DNA of 64,000 nt from Paenibacillus sp. P25 (GTDB taxonomy: Bacteria; Bacillota; Bacilli; Paenibacillales; NBRC-103111). Under the pieces are notes generated by a model. That model did not search any database and was not told the DNA's origin. It saw only the letters and a program-made list of their open reading frames with translations. The position numbers and the translations under genes are program-made. The stretch lies in assembly GCA_024704175.1 (NCBI GenBank), contig CP085629.1, positions 6,489,001 to 6,553,000 on the forward strand, given 5' to 3'. Position 1 is the stretch's first letter. The number at the start of each line of letters is the position of its first letter. Shown here one piece after another: positions 55,494-64,000 of the stretch.

Positions 55494-56185
55494 ATGGCGA
55501 TGTACCGCATTTTCTTGGTGGAGGATGAGGAGAACTTAAACCGGGTGCTGTCGGCCTACCTGCAAAAAGAGGGTTGGGAGGTGCGTTCGTTCCTGGACGG
55601 AGAGTCGGCGCAGCTGGCGATCGGCGAGCGGCCGGACCTCTGGATCCTCGATATTATGCTTTGCCGGGGGTGGACGGCTATCAGCTGATCCGCAGCATTA
55701 AAGCGGGCCACGAGCAGGTGCCGGTCATCTTCATCTCCGCGCGCGATGCGGATATCGACCGGGTGGTGGGCCTGGAGCTCGGCGGCGACGATTACCTGCC
55801 GAAGCCGTTCCTGCCGCGGGAGCTTGTCATCCGGACGAGCCGGTCGCTGGAGCGGGTATACGGCGGGCAGAGAAGCCAAGCGGCCTCCGGGACCCGGAGC
55901 ATCGCGGTGCCGCCCTATGCGATCCTGGAGCAGGCCCGGACGGTAACGGACGGGGAGGGCCGGACCGTCGAGCTGACCTCCAGGGAGTTCGACCTCCTGC
56001 TGCACTTCGCCCGGCATCCGGGGTCGCTTCTGGAGCGCGAGCAGGTGCTGGCCGCGGTCTGGGGGGCGGATTATTTCGGCTCGGACCGGGTGGTCGACGA
56101 CTTGGTGCGGCGTCTTCGCCGCAAGCCGCCGGAGCTGCGGCTGGAGACGGTGTACGGATTCGGATACAGGCTGGTGAACCCATGA
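55494..56185 (+). pseudogene. OmpR family response regulator, one frameshift
   Basis: The receiver domain has FLVEDEENLNRVLSAYLQ, the phosphoacceptor Asp in LWILDIMLP, ISARDADIDR and the Lys in LPKPF. The frame breaks near 55665, right after the phosphorylation site, and continues as GVDGYQLIRSIKAGHEQVPV. The winged helix (TVELTSREFDLLLHFARHPG, RVVDDLVRRLRRK, YGFGYRLVNP) is intact to 56185, overlapping the kinase start by 4 bases. ATG 55494 or 55500 is the start. Restored length is about 230. Confidence 0.85.
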
Positions 56186-57782
56186 AGAACCTTCCTCTTG
56201 CCTTCAAAATTTGGATGCTGTTCGCGGCGATGACGATGTCCCTCTTCGGGCTGCTCGCCGTCTTGCTGCCCTGGACGCTGAAAGGCTTTTTTACCGAGCA
56301 AATTTATGATATATTGTTCGATTCCCAGGCATCGGTACAGGTGGCGGCCAAGGTGACGGCCCGGATATCTGCGGACGGTCCTCTGCCAGCGCCGCCGAAG
56401 GCCCTGCCTTATTTATCGACAGAGGCCGTCCCGGCCCAGCCAGCCGATAATCGGGTTTATATTATGCCAAAGCCGCTTTCTCCACCGGAAGGGGCCCGGA
56501 ACGGGAACAGGGCCATGTGGTAACCATCATGGGCACCCTGAAGCCGCCCGAAGGGCCCGTCGTACAGCATATGCTTATTGCCGGTTCGAGCAGCGCAGCG
56601 GGTTTGGAAGGCGGGGAGTCGGTGCTCCCGAAGCCGTTCCTGGAGGCGGTGGAGCAGGATGCGCAGAAGCAGCAGACCGCCGTGCAGAAGTACACGAAGG
56701 AAATCGGGAATAAAACGCTCTTCTACGTCATCAGCAAGGAACGCCTGGAGGATAAGCCGGGGTATATGGTTTCTTACGCATGGGGCAATTACCGGAACGA
56801 CCTGGTCATGACGATGTTCGTCCGCCTCATGCTGCTGATGGTGGGGCTGATTGTGTTCAGCTGGTCGCCCTGCGTCTGGTTCGCCCGCTACTTGTCCCGC
56901 CCGCTGGTGCAGATGGAGCGGCATGTCGGAAGAATGGCCGAACGGGACTGGCACGATCCGCTCGAAACGGGCCGGCGCGACGAAATCGGCCGCCTGGGGT
57001 GGGCGATTGAAGCGATGCGGAGGAGGCTGGTGAAGCAGGACCGGACGCAGCAGTTTTTTCTGCAGAGCTGGTCCCATGAGCTGAAAACCCCGGTGATGGT
57101 GATTCGCAGCTACGCACAGTCGATTCTGGACGGGGTGTTCCCGCAAGGCACGCTGCAGGAAAGCGTCGGCGTGATCATGAAGGAGGCCGGGCGGCTGGAG
57201 AAGCGGATCCGGGATTTGCTCTATTTGAACAAGATGAATTACCTTTCAAGCAGAGAGAAGGCGTTTGGGCCGTTCGCGCTGAAGCCCTTGATCGAAGAAA
57301 CCGTGGAGCGCTTAAGGGTACGTAGAACGGATACGGCTTGGGAGCTGGAGGTTCCGGATACCGTGATGTACGGGGAGAAGGAGCAGTGGGGTGTGGCGCT
57401 CGAGAATCTGCTCGACAACCAGCTTCGCTACGCGAAAAGCCGGATTCGAATCGTTCTGACCCCGGGGAAGGGCTCGGGAGGAACCGGTGAAGAAGGAGCC
57501 GGGCCTTTGCGGTCGCCCCGCTCGGGCCGGAATGCCCCTCCGGCTCCATCCCTTTGGATTTGGAACGACGGCCCTCCCCTTGCCGAGGGGCCGAAGCCAG
57601 CTCGCTTCGAGCCGTTCGCCTCCGGAGCGGACGGCGAATTCGGGCTGGGCCTCGCCATCGTGAAGCAGATCGCGGAGTATCACGGGATGGCGGTGCGGGC
57701 GGCGAACGAAGCGGGAGGCGTGGCCTTCCATTTGGAGCCCAAGACCGGGCAGGGTGCGGCAGGAGAGGAGAAAACCGCTTGA
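56182..57782 (+). pseudogene. Sensor histidine kinase, one frameshift
   Basis: The N-terminal helix (IWMLFAAMTMSLFGLLAVLL) is followed by an extracytoplasmic region, in which the frame breaks near 56490 and continues as VVTIMGTLKPPEGPVVQHML. A second helix (MLLMVGLIVFSWSP), a HAMP domain (YLSRPLVQMERHVGRMAERD), the H-box LQSWSHELKTPVMVIRSY, N-box ENLLDNQLRYAKS and G-box FGLGLAIVKQI follow. The linker between N and G boxes is Gly/Pro-rich and lacks a clear DTG-type G1 motif (WIWNDGPPL instead). Restored length is about 533. The stop overlaps the TTG of ynfA. Confidence 0.85.
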
Positions 57783-58105
57783 TCTATTCCGTTATTTTGT
57801 TCATACTCGCAGGACTGGCGGAAATCGGGGGCGGGTACTTGGTTTGGCTGTGGCTCAGGGAAGGGCGGCCCATAGGCTACGGCATTGTCGGCGCCCTCAT
57901 TCTGGTGCTGTACGGCGTCATCCCGACGCTGCAGAGCTTCCCCAGCTTCGGCCGGGTGTACGCTGCATACGGCGCCGTGTTCATCGTGCTGGCCGTGCTG
58001 TGGGGCTGGGCCGTCGACCGCAAGACGCCGGACCTCTACGACTGGCTGGGCGCGACCATCTGCCTGGTCGGTGTGGCGGTCATGCTGTATGCGCCGCGGA
58101 ATTGA
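57779..58105 (+). CDS. ynfA: YnfA (UPF0060) family small membrane protein
   Basis: The 108-residue, four-helix protein is related to small multidrug resistance transporters. The family pattern is clear: ILAGLAEIGGGYLVWLWLRE, GALILVLYGVIPTLQ, FGRVYAAYGAVFIVLAVLWG and DLYDWLGATICLVGVAVMLY. TTG 57779 overlaps the kinase stop and yields exactly the family length. Co-translation with a sensor kinase is unusual for this protein. A terminator follows, so it closes the two-component operon. Confidence 0.9.
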   Translation: MIYSVILFILAGLAEIGGGYLVWLWLREGRPIGYGIVGALILVLYGVIPTLQSFPSFGRVYAAYGAVFIVLAVLWGWAVDRKTPDLYDWLGATICLVGVAVMLYAPRN

Positions 58106-58154
58106 TCCGAGCGCAGCTTGGACATTAACTTAAAGAGGACAGCCGCGGGCTGTC

Positions 58155-58187
58155 AAGCAGGCGACTTTTTGGCTGGCCTGCTTTTTT
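58155..58187 (+). terminator. Intrinsic terminator after ynfA
   Basis: AAGCAGGC (58155-58162) pairs with GCCTGCTT (58176-58183), followed by T. A GACAGCC/GGCTGTC hairpin lies just upstream. Confidence 0.88.
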
Positions 58188-58288
58188 GTATGAAGCGAAA
58201 CAAGTATTCCCGGCCTCAAGCCTAAGCTGGGAGAGCATTTTTTCCTTGCCCTCCTTATCCTTTTGGATAGAATTTATCCGGGGTGGAC

Positions 58289-58329
58289 TTGACGAAAATA
58301 GTTGTTTTAAATATTATTGTTATAACAAT
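58289..58329 (+). promoter_or_regulatory. marR promoter with palindromic operator
   Basis: TTGACG (58289-58294) and TATTAT (58312-58317) are separated by 17 bp. The perfect 14-bp palindrome ATTGTTATAACAAT (58316-58329) overlaps the -10 box and start site, as in MarR autoregulation. Confidence 0.88.
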
Positions 58330-58349
58330 TAATTGATGGAGGGGCTTAT

Positions 58350-58811
58350 ATGATAGACACGTCGCGTCAAGATAACGGGCTGGAGCATTCCATCGGCTTT
58401 CATATGGGCGTCACGTACCGCAAATTATCGGGTCTGCTGCAGCACCGGCTGAAGGCATACGACATTACGCCTGATCAGTGGTCCGTGCTTTATCAGGTGG
58501 AGCGTGTCGGCGGGCTGATCCAGAAGGACATTGCCGAGCGGGCGGGCAAGGACAGGCCGACGACCACCCGGATTCTCGATCAACTGGAGGCCAAGGGCTT
58601 CATCACCAAGAAGGCAGGTGAGCAGGACCGGCGTTCTTTTCTTGTCTTTGCAACGAAAGCGGGGAGTGACCTGATCCGCAGAACGGTTCCGGTGGAGCGG
58701 AAAGTGATCAAGGATGTGAAGGCATGCATGTCGGAGGAAGAGTATCATCAACTGATGGGGTCGCTGCATCGGATCGGCGCCCATGTCAACCAACTTCAAG
58801 ATAGAGAGTAG
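58350..58811 (+). CDS. MarR family transcriptional regulator
   Basis: The intact 153-residue winged-helix dimer has a helical N-terminus, the HTH GLIQKDIAERAGKDRPTTTR followed by ILDQLEAKGFI, and the wing segment KAGEQDRRSFLVFATKAG with the family's D-R-R. ATG 58350 follows GGAGGGG. It precedes an MFS gene by 11 bases and has a palindrome over its promoter, so it probably represses its own efflux operon until a ligand binds. Confidence 0.92.
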   Translation: MIDTSRQDNGLEHSIGFHMGVTYRKLSGLLQHRLKAYDITPDQWSVLYQVERVGGLIQKDIAERAGKDRPTTTRILDQLEAKGFITKKAGEQDRRSFLVFATKAGSDLIRRTVPVERKVIKDVKACMSEEEYHQLMGSLHRIGAHVNQLQDRE

Positions 58812-58822
58812 GAGAGAACCTT

Positions 58823-60044
58823 ATGGAGCTTGAGCAACCGCGTCCAAGATTATGGACGCAAGCCTTTATTTGTTTGACCATATGTTCGTTTCTTTTATTT
58901 CTGAATCTGCAAATGCTGCTTTCCTCTTTTCCGGCCTACGTCAAAGGTAAATTTATGGCCGGGGACCTGACGGTCAGCCTGGTAACCAGCGTCTTCGCGC
59001 TGGCCGCGATCGGTACCCGCTTTATGACCGCCGCGTTAATCCGGAGAGTGAGCCGGCATGTGCTGTTAATCATCGGTTTGGCTTTAGCCGCCGTAATCAC
59101 CGTCCTGTACGTGCTGGCCGCTTCGATCGGGTCGTCGCTGGTCATGCGTGTCGGTTACGGCGTCGGTTTCGGGATGGCCAGCACCATTATCCCTACGCTC
59201 GTATCGCGGATTATACCGGAGAAGCGAATGGGTGAGGGGATCGGCTACTTCGGATTGTCGACCAGTCTCGCGATGTCGGTCGGGCCGATGATCGGTTTGA
59301 ATATGATGAAGCAGTACGGCTTCAGCACCCTAGCCGTCACAGGATTCGTCGTGCTGCTGCTCTCGTTTCCCATGCTGGCGCTCTCGCGTACGCGATCGGC
59401 CGACACGCGGAATTCTCAGGCCGCGGTGGGGCCGGCTCCCGGCGGCAAGCCGCGGTTCAATACGAAGCCGCTGTTCCCGGCCTTCCTGAATGTTCTGCTG
59501 TCGGTCACCTACAGCGGGTCGCTCAGCTTTATCGCCTTGTTCGGCGAATCGGTACATCTGGAGCAAGTGGGGCTCTTCTTCCTGTTTAATGTCATCACGA
59601 TTCTGATTATCCGGCCGATCTCCGGCCGGGTGTTCGACCGAAGAGGGCACGCGGCCGTACTGATTCCGGCGGCCGCCAGTGTAGTGATCAGCATGGTGCT
59701 GCTCTCCTTCATGACCTCGGCCGCCGATGCTGATCGTGTCGGCCTTGTTCTACGGACTCGGCTTCGGTGCGATTCAGCCGACCATTCAAGCATGGATGCT
59801 GCGTTCCACACCGCCGGAGCAGCATGGCACAGCCAACAGCATGTTTTATAATTCTACGGACTTCGGGGTCGCCGCCGGCGCGTTGCTGCTCGGGGGCATC
59901 GCCTCCATGTCGAATTATCCGTTCATGTATCGCTGCTCCGCCGGCTTTATGGTTCTGTTCCTGATCCTGTACATCGGGGTTCGCTTGGTCAAAGGCCGGA
60001 GCAAGAGAGAATATGTAGAGATGTCCCGTGTCTCGGGGGTTTAA
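58823..60044 (+). pseudogene. MFS transporter (YfhI/YfkL-like efflux), frameshifted in the last third
   Basis: The 12-helix transporter begins MELEQPRPRLWTQAFICLTI and has LVTSVFALAAIGTRF, the loop LIRRVSRHVLLIIG and IIPEKRMGEGIGYFGLS. Near 59725 the frame shifts and continues MLIVSALFYGLGFGAIQPTI and QAWMLRSTPPEQHGTANSMF to the stop at 60044. Restored length is about 406. It is co-transcribed with marR; the substrate is probably a toxic compound (inferred from the MarR-MFS pairing). Confidence 0.87.
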
Positions 60045-60215
60045 TGGCTTCGGAACTCTTGGAACGTTATACTGCGGTGGGGTATCCGCTTCCGGTCGCC
60101 GCCCACTGCAGGCAATCATTATTAGAAGACGCTTTACAGCGGGAATTTCCTGCAGGCGATGGCGAACGCCGGCGCTCCTCCAGTGGCTACCCCACCTTCG
60201 TAGCTTTATCCACAC

Positions 60216-60245
60216 AAAAAGGACAGCCCGCGGCTGTCCTTTTTT
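60216..60245. terminator. Bidirectional terminator between MFS and glnS
   Basis: AAAAAGGACAGCC (60216-60228) pairs with GGCTGTCCTTTTT (60232-60244). The 170 bases before it hold no supported gene. Confidence 0.92.
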
Positions 60246-60272
60246 AACGCTATCTTTTTAAAATCAATAAAG

Positions 60273-61945
60273 TCACTTCTTCACATCGAACGAGCTTTTC
60301 AGCGACACGATGCGGTTGAACACCGGTTGGCCCGGAGCCGAATCCTTCGTGTCCACATTGAAGTAGCCGTGGCGGAAGAACTGGAACTTATCCTGCGGCT
60401 TCGCATCCTTCATGTTATCCTCGACGAAGCCCTGCAGGACCTCGAGCGAATTCGGGTTGATGTTGTCGAGGAAGGTCTCGCCTTCTTCGGCTTCCTCGTC
60501 GCGGATGAGCGGCTCGTAGAGGCGGAATTCCGCCGGCGGCGCGCGGGACGCTTCCACCCAGTGGATCGTCCCCTTCACCTTGCGGCCGGTAAAGCCGGTG
60601 CCGCTCTTCGTCTCGGGATCGTACGTACAACGCAGCTCGATCACGTGGCCGTCCGCGTCCTTCACGGCTTCCTCGCATTTGATGAAATACGCGTTCTTGA
60701 GGCGCACCTCGTTGCCCGGGAACAGCCGGTGGTACCCCTTCGGCGGCTCCTCCATGAAATCGTCCTGCTCGATATAGATCTCGCGCGAGAACGGGATTTG
60801 GCGGACACCCATCGCTTCGTTCTCCGGGTTGTTCTCCGCTTCCAGCATCTCCACCTGCCCCTCCGGGTAGTTGGTGATGACGACCTTCAGCGGTCTCAGC
60901 ACCGCCATCGTCCGGGGCGCCTTCAGCTTCAAATCCTCCCGCACAAAATGCTCCAGGAGCTTCTCGTCCACGACCGTATTGTTGCTCTTCACGACGCCGA
61001 TCTCGCGGCAGAACTCGCGAATCGCTTCCGGCGTATAGCCCTTGCGGCGCAGACCGGAGATGGTGGGCATCCGCGGATCGTCCCAGCCGTCCACGACTTT
61101 CTCGTCGACGAGGAGCTTGAGCTTTCTTTTACTCATCACGGTATTGGTCACGTTCAAACGGCCGAATTCGTATTGATGCGGCACGTTCTCCATCTCGCAT
61201 TCCTGGATGACCCAATCGTACAGCGGGCGGTGATCGGCGAACTCCAGCGTACAGATGGAATGCGTCACGCCCTCGATGGCGTCCTCCAGCGGATGGGCGA
61301 AATCATACATCGGATAGATGCACCATTTGTCCCCGGTATTGTGATGATGCGCATGGGCGATCCGGTACAGCACCGGGTCACGCAGGTTCATGTTCGGCGA
61401 GGCCATGTCGATTTTGGCGCGGAGCACCTTCTCGCCGTCCTTGAATTCGCCGCTGCGCATCCGCGCGAACAGGTCGAGGTTCTCCTCCACGCTGCGGTCC
61501 CGGTAAGGGCTGTTCTGCCCCGGCTGGGTCAGCGTGCCGCGCGTTTCGCGGATTTGCTCGGCGCTCAGGTCGTCGACGTAGGCCTTGCCTTTCTTGATCA
61601 GCAGCACGGCCCGGTCGTACATTTCCTCGAAGAAATCGGAGGCGAAGAAGAGCTTCTCCCAATCGAAGCCGAGCCATTTGACGTCCTCTTTGATCGATTC
61701 CACGAACTCCGTATCTTCTTTGAGCGGGTTCGTGTCGTCGAAGCGCAGATGGGTCCGGCCTTTAAATTCGTCCGCCAGCTCGAAGTTCAGGCAGATCGAC
61801 TTGGCATGCCCGATATGCAGGTAGCCGTTCGGCTCCGGGGGAAGCGGGTGACGACCTCTTGTTCCCTGCCCGATTTCAAATCTTCGGCAATGATGCTCTT
61901 AATGTAATTGGTAGAGGAAGCGGATGCCGGTTTCGTCGTTTCCAC
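60273..61945 (-). pseudogene. glnS: Glutamine--tRNA ligase, one frameshift beside the HIGH motif (probable sequence error)
   Basis: GlnRS charges tRNA-Gln. The start GTG 61945 gives METTKPASASSTNYIKSIIA, and EVVTRFP is followed, after one missing base in a C5 run (61837-61841), by PEPNGYLHIGHAKSICLNFE with the HIGH motif. The rest is clean: RFDDTNPLKEDTEFVESIKE, GDKWCIYPMYDFAHPLEDAI, VMSKRKL (KMSKS-like), and the C-terminal anticodon-binding barrels. Restored length is 558. Many Bacillota lack GlnRS and make Gln-tRNA through GatCAB, so its presence is notable. No T-box leader was seen. Loss of an aminoacyl-tRNA ligase would be serious, which favours an error. Confidence 0.93.
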
Positions 61946-62107
61946 GGATAATCAACCTTTCTGCGGGAATAGCCGCCCAAATCTATAACTACTATAATAC
62001 ACAAAATAGCTGGCGATTATAATGGGTTTTCTAGCGGGAGCGTATAAAAGCTATAGTAACAAATCCGGGCGGCTTGGAAAAGAGGGCGGGCGTTTTCAAG
62101 GGTAACG

Positions 62108-62152
62108 AAAAAAATCCCCCGAGCCAAGGGAGAATGGAATGGCCCGGGGGAT
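62108..62152 (-). terminator. Minus-strand terminator after the DUF2007-like gene
   Basis: ATCCCCCGAGCC (62114-62125) pairs with GGCCCGGGGGAT (62141-62152) with one mismatch. On the minus strand the hairpin is followed by seven T (62114-62108). Confidence 0.88.
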
Positions 62153-62178
62153 CGTAATTTATGACTGCCTTAAGCGGC

Positions 62179-62511
62179 TTACAGTACGGGTGACGTACCG
62201 GGTCGCTCCTCTTCAAACTGCTGCAGCAACTGCTCGGCCCGGTCCAAATCTTTCTGATGCACTTCCAGCTTCACCCGTTCATGCGAATGGGAATCGACGG
62301 CGGCCGCCGCGGTATGCACGGCGCCCATAGCGGCGGGGGTGTCCGCTTTTAACCGGCATTTCACTTGATTCTGTTTCAAAAACGCATACTTCGCTTCAAG
62401 CTCCTCCGCCTGCGGCCCGGTGCCGACCTTCAGCGTGCGCCAACCGGCGCTTTGACGGTAAATGAAATAAATCACAGCGACAGCAACGAGAAGTAAAGCC
62501 AAACCTCCCAT
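62179..62511 (-). CDS. Membrane-anchored protein with DUF2007-like domain
   Basis: The 110-residue protein has an N-terminal transmembrane helix (LALLLVAVAVIYFIYR) and a small cytoplasmic alpha/beta domain: LEAKYAFLKQNQVKCRLK, then a His-containing loop and VKLEVHQKDLDRAEQLLQQF. This pattern resembles DUF2007, a putative signal-transducing domain (recognised by pattern only). ATG 62511 follows GGAGGTG. It is monocistronic with its own terminator. Confidence 0.68.
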   Translation of the reverse strand: MGGLALLLVAVAVIYFIYRQSAGWRTLKVGTGPQAEELEAKYAFLKQNQVKCRLKADTPAAMGAVHTAAAAVDSHSHERVKLEVHQKDLDRAEQLLQQFEEERPGTSPVL

Positions 62512-62717
62512 GGATCACACCTCCAATAGTTAGTTGGTTTCCCTCCACCCGCTTCCGCTTGTAAGGAAGCTCTGTTTCCCGTTATTACCCGGTTTCCGGG
62601 GCATTCAAACATTTGGCGGCGGAATTTTCGGGTTCGACCCCTTGAGCGCGGGGTAATCAAGCGAACGGTATAACAAATCCTTGCTGCAAGTTGAAGAGGA
62701 TTAAAGGAGAGATGTCC

Positions 62718-63329
62718 ATGAACCGCAGTACGAATGATCCGGTTGGACGGCGGGAAAGCTCTGCGGGGCCATCCGGAACATCAGAGCACAATGCCTACGA
62801 CCCTTTATCAGATAACGTTACATCCGATCAACAAGGCCGCGGCCATCAAGGCGGGCTAGAATGGCAAAATCGGGAGGCTTCCCGCTACGGCCGGTCCTAT
62901 TACGCCGTTCCGGGTGAGCCCGTCGCCTGGGCCCCTTACCCCGGCCAGGCGGAGTATAGCGGGCACCCGCCCCAAGGCGGTCCGGGAGCAGACTACACCG
63001 CTTACCCGAATGATGCGCAGCGGCGGCAGTGGAGAGGGGAAGAGGCCGCCGGGCGGACGGTGCGCCGCCGCAGGCCTTGGTACAATCAAGGCTGGGTATG
63101 GTCGCTTGTCACGCTCCTCGTTACCGGGTCGCTGCTGGCCGGCCTGCTGCTCCTGGCCGATCAGGTTGGCCGCGTAAGCGGCGCACTGCAGGAACAAACC
63201 GGCGTGCTGCGCGAGCAGAACGGCCTGCTCGTCTCCATCCGCGATCATCTCGCCGGTCTGGAGAGCGGAGTGAGGCACGTGGCCGGCATGATCCGGGAAG
63301 CGCTCGATATCCTGCAGGCGCAAATGTAG
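62718..63329 (+). CDS. Single-pass membrane protein with disordered N-terminus
   Basis: The protein of about 203 residues has a long Gly/Pro/Ser/Tyr-rich, probably disordered cytoplasmic N-terminus (about residues 1-105), a basic stretch RTVRRRRPWYNQG, one transmembrane helix (VWSLVTLLVTGSLLAGLLLL), and a C-terminal helix of coiled-coil type (LQEQTGVLREQNGLLVSIRD). No family is recognised. ATG 62718 is correctly spaced from AAAGGAG; 62712 is the alternative. It is followed by a very strong hairpin. Confidence 0.72.
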   Translation: MNRSTNDPVGRRESSAGPSGTSEHNAYDPLSDNVTSDQQGRGHQGGLEWQNREASRYGRSYYAVPGEPVAWAPYPGQAEYSGHPPQGGPGADYTAYPNDAQRRQWRGEEAAGRTVRRRRPWYNQGWVWSLVTLLVTGSLLAGLLLLADQVGRVSGALQEQTGVLREQNGLLVSIRDHLAGLESGVRHVAGMIREALDILQAQM

Positions 63330-63377
63330 ACAAAGAACGGCTCTATCCGCATCGTTTGCGGCAGAGCCGTTCTTTGT
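63330..63377. terminator. Strong bidirectional terminator
   Basis: A perfect 15-bp stem (63330-63344 with 63363-63377) separates two converging genes. Confidence 0.9.
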
Positions 63378-63384
63378 GTTGTAC

Positions 63385-64000
63385 CTATGGTCGCGCCACT
63401 CGAAAAAAATAGGGGCCTTGTACCGCCTCCGGCTCATTCCACCGGGTCTGGTGCTCCGGGCGCAAGTCCCGAAGGGGCACACCGTCCACCAGCGGTCGCT
63501 TATCGTATACCTTGCGGATGTCCGCCCGGAGGGCCCCTGTTGCATCCGCTTCGCAAAACACAATGCGGTGCGGCTCCCACAGCAATACCCGCATGATGTC
63601 GCGGACCGCCGCGGATTCGCTGTTTTCCAGCTGCGCCGTCATTTGGTAATCCGTCATCAAGGCGATGGACTCTTTCAGCTCGGGATGCAGCTCCAGATGC
63701 AGAGCGGCCGCTTGGCCCAACAGCACATCCACCGCCAGAAAATAGGGGCTGAGAAAAATCAGGTTATCCTGGATTGCAGCATGCAGCAGGTGGATTGCGG
63801 TTTCCTCATCGGTTTCCACGCAGTTCCCCGGAAACGGAGGCGCCGGATAAGCTTGGCCGGATCGAGAGAACCTTTGCCGGCGACTTGCGTATCGCGAAGA
63901 AAGCTGTCGAGATGATCGAGACCCATGTAATCAGAGCGGTGTGTGAGCGGGGAATCCTGCTCCAGCAGGTCCACAAGGCCCTGCCGGGAGAAGCCGTGCT
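63385..64000 (-). pseudogene. Unknown protein, 5' end outside window, one frameshift
   Basis: The frame is open at the window edge (HGFSRQGLVDLLEQ) and continues SDYMGLDHLDSFLRDTQVAG and KLIRRLRFRG. Near 63820 it shifts to ETDEETAIHLLHAAIQDNLI and FLSPYFLAVDVLLGQAAALH, ending DLRPEHQTRWNEPEAVQGPY and a short tail at 63385. It looks like a soluble, acidic, mostly helical protein. The first residues resemble a G-x-S-x-x-G-L repeat seen in some surface lipoproteins, but this is too short to name a family. Confidence 0.5.

Noticed and set aside
60044..60247. Short open frames after the second MFS gene
   Set aside because: One starts exactly at the MFS stop, but it has no independent ribosome site, no family, and runs into the terminator hairpin.
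60327..61907. 526-codon open frame on the plus strand
   Set aside because: It is antisense to glnS, whose motifs are clear on the other strand; the product is His/Leu/Val-rich low-quality sequence.
61946..62107. Possible T-box leader before glnS
   Set aside because: No AGGGTGGNACCGCG-like segment or antiterminator was found.

Overview
The window looks like chromosomal DNA of a GC-rich member of the Bacillota, most like Paenibacillus. This is inferred from the gene content (UxaC, KdgR/KdgK, BlaI/M56, a CBO0543-type membrane protein, CsbD, a TagA-type glycosyltransferase, stalk-domain and GH46 secreted proteins), from AAAGGAG-type ribosome binding sites, from TTGACA/TATAAT promoters with 17-bp spacers, from a CIRCE heat-shock operator, and from many strong U-tailed hairpin terminators. 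No rRNA, tRNA, CRISPR array or prophage was seen.

Layout. 1-8 kb: the end of an adenine deaminase gene, two small secreted proteins, a flavin oxidoreductase divergent from a MerR regulator, a glycerophosphodiesterase, and htpG under a CIRCE element. 8-15.6 kb: sugar-acid catabolism, namely a KdgR-like repressor, then an operon of TIM-barrel isomerase, KdgK, MFS transporter, hexulose-phosphate-synthase-like protein and phosphohexuloisomerase, then separately uxaC under its own palindromic operators. 15.7-18.5 kb: thiM and a stress cluster (general stress protein, CsbD, SDR) with a sigma-B-like promoter. 19-24 kb: BlaI with a broken M56 protease, a DoxX protein, DUF3626, a polysaccharide deacetylase, a glycosyltransferase and a chitosanase. 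25-34 kb: CYTH protein, a two-component system, TetR/SDR, MFS, an MBL hydrolase with TetR, and two tiny membrane proteins. 34-41 kb: an oxidoreductase, about 1.2 kb of unexplained structured DNA, and a heterodimeric ABC exporter operon led by a His-rich protein. 41-46.5 kb: SnoaL/TetR, hrpB, an aldo/keto reductase and a TagA-like glycosyltransferase. 46.5-52.5 kb: an island bracketed by two defective copies of the same IS3-type element, carrying an intact STAND-LuxR regulator, a DUF418 membrane protein and a stalk-domain surface protein. 52.5-64 kb: TetR/MFS and MarR/MFS efflux modules, a second two-component system with YnfA, glnS, and unknown genes.

Reading-frame quality is a central caveat. 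More than thirty genes, including the housekeeping genes glnS and htpG, contain one or more net single-base shifts, often in short homopolymers, and the protein family continues cleanly in another frame. This pattern looks more like indel errors in the sequence than mass gene decay. For such genes the coordinates span the whole inferred gene and the shift is described. One lesion, a TGA in the flavin oxidoreductase, is a substitution and may be a real nonsense mutation.

The most interesting biology is the sugar-acid operon, where an Hps-like decarboxylase/aldolase-fold protein and a Phi isomerase are encoded where a KDPG aldolase would be expected. Next come the CIRCE control of htpG, the IS-bracketed STAND island with helically phased CCTAAG repeats, and the unexplained structured region at 35.1-36.3 kb.
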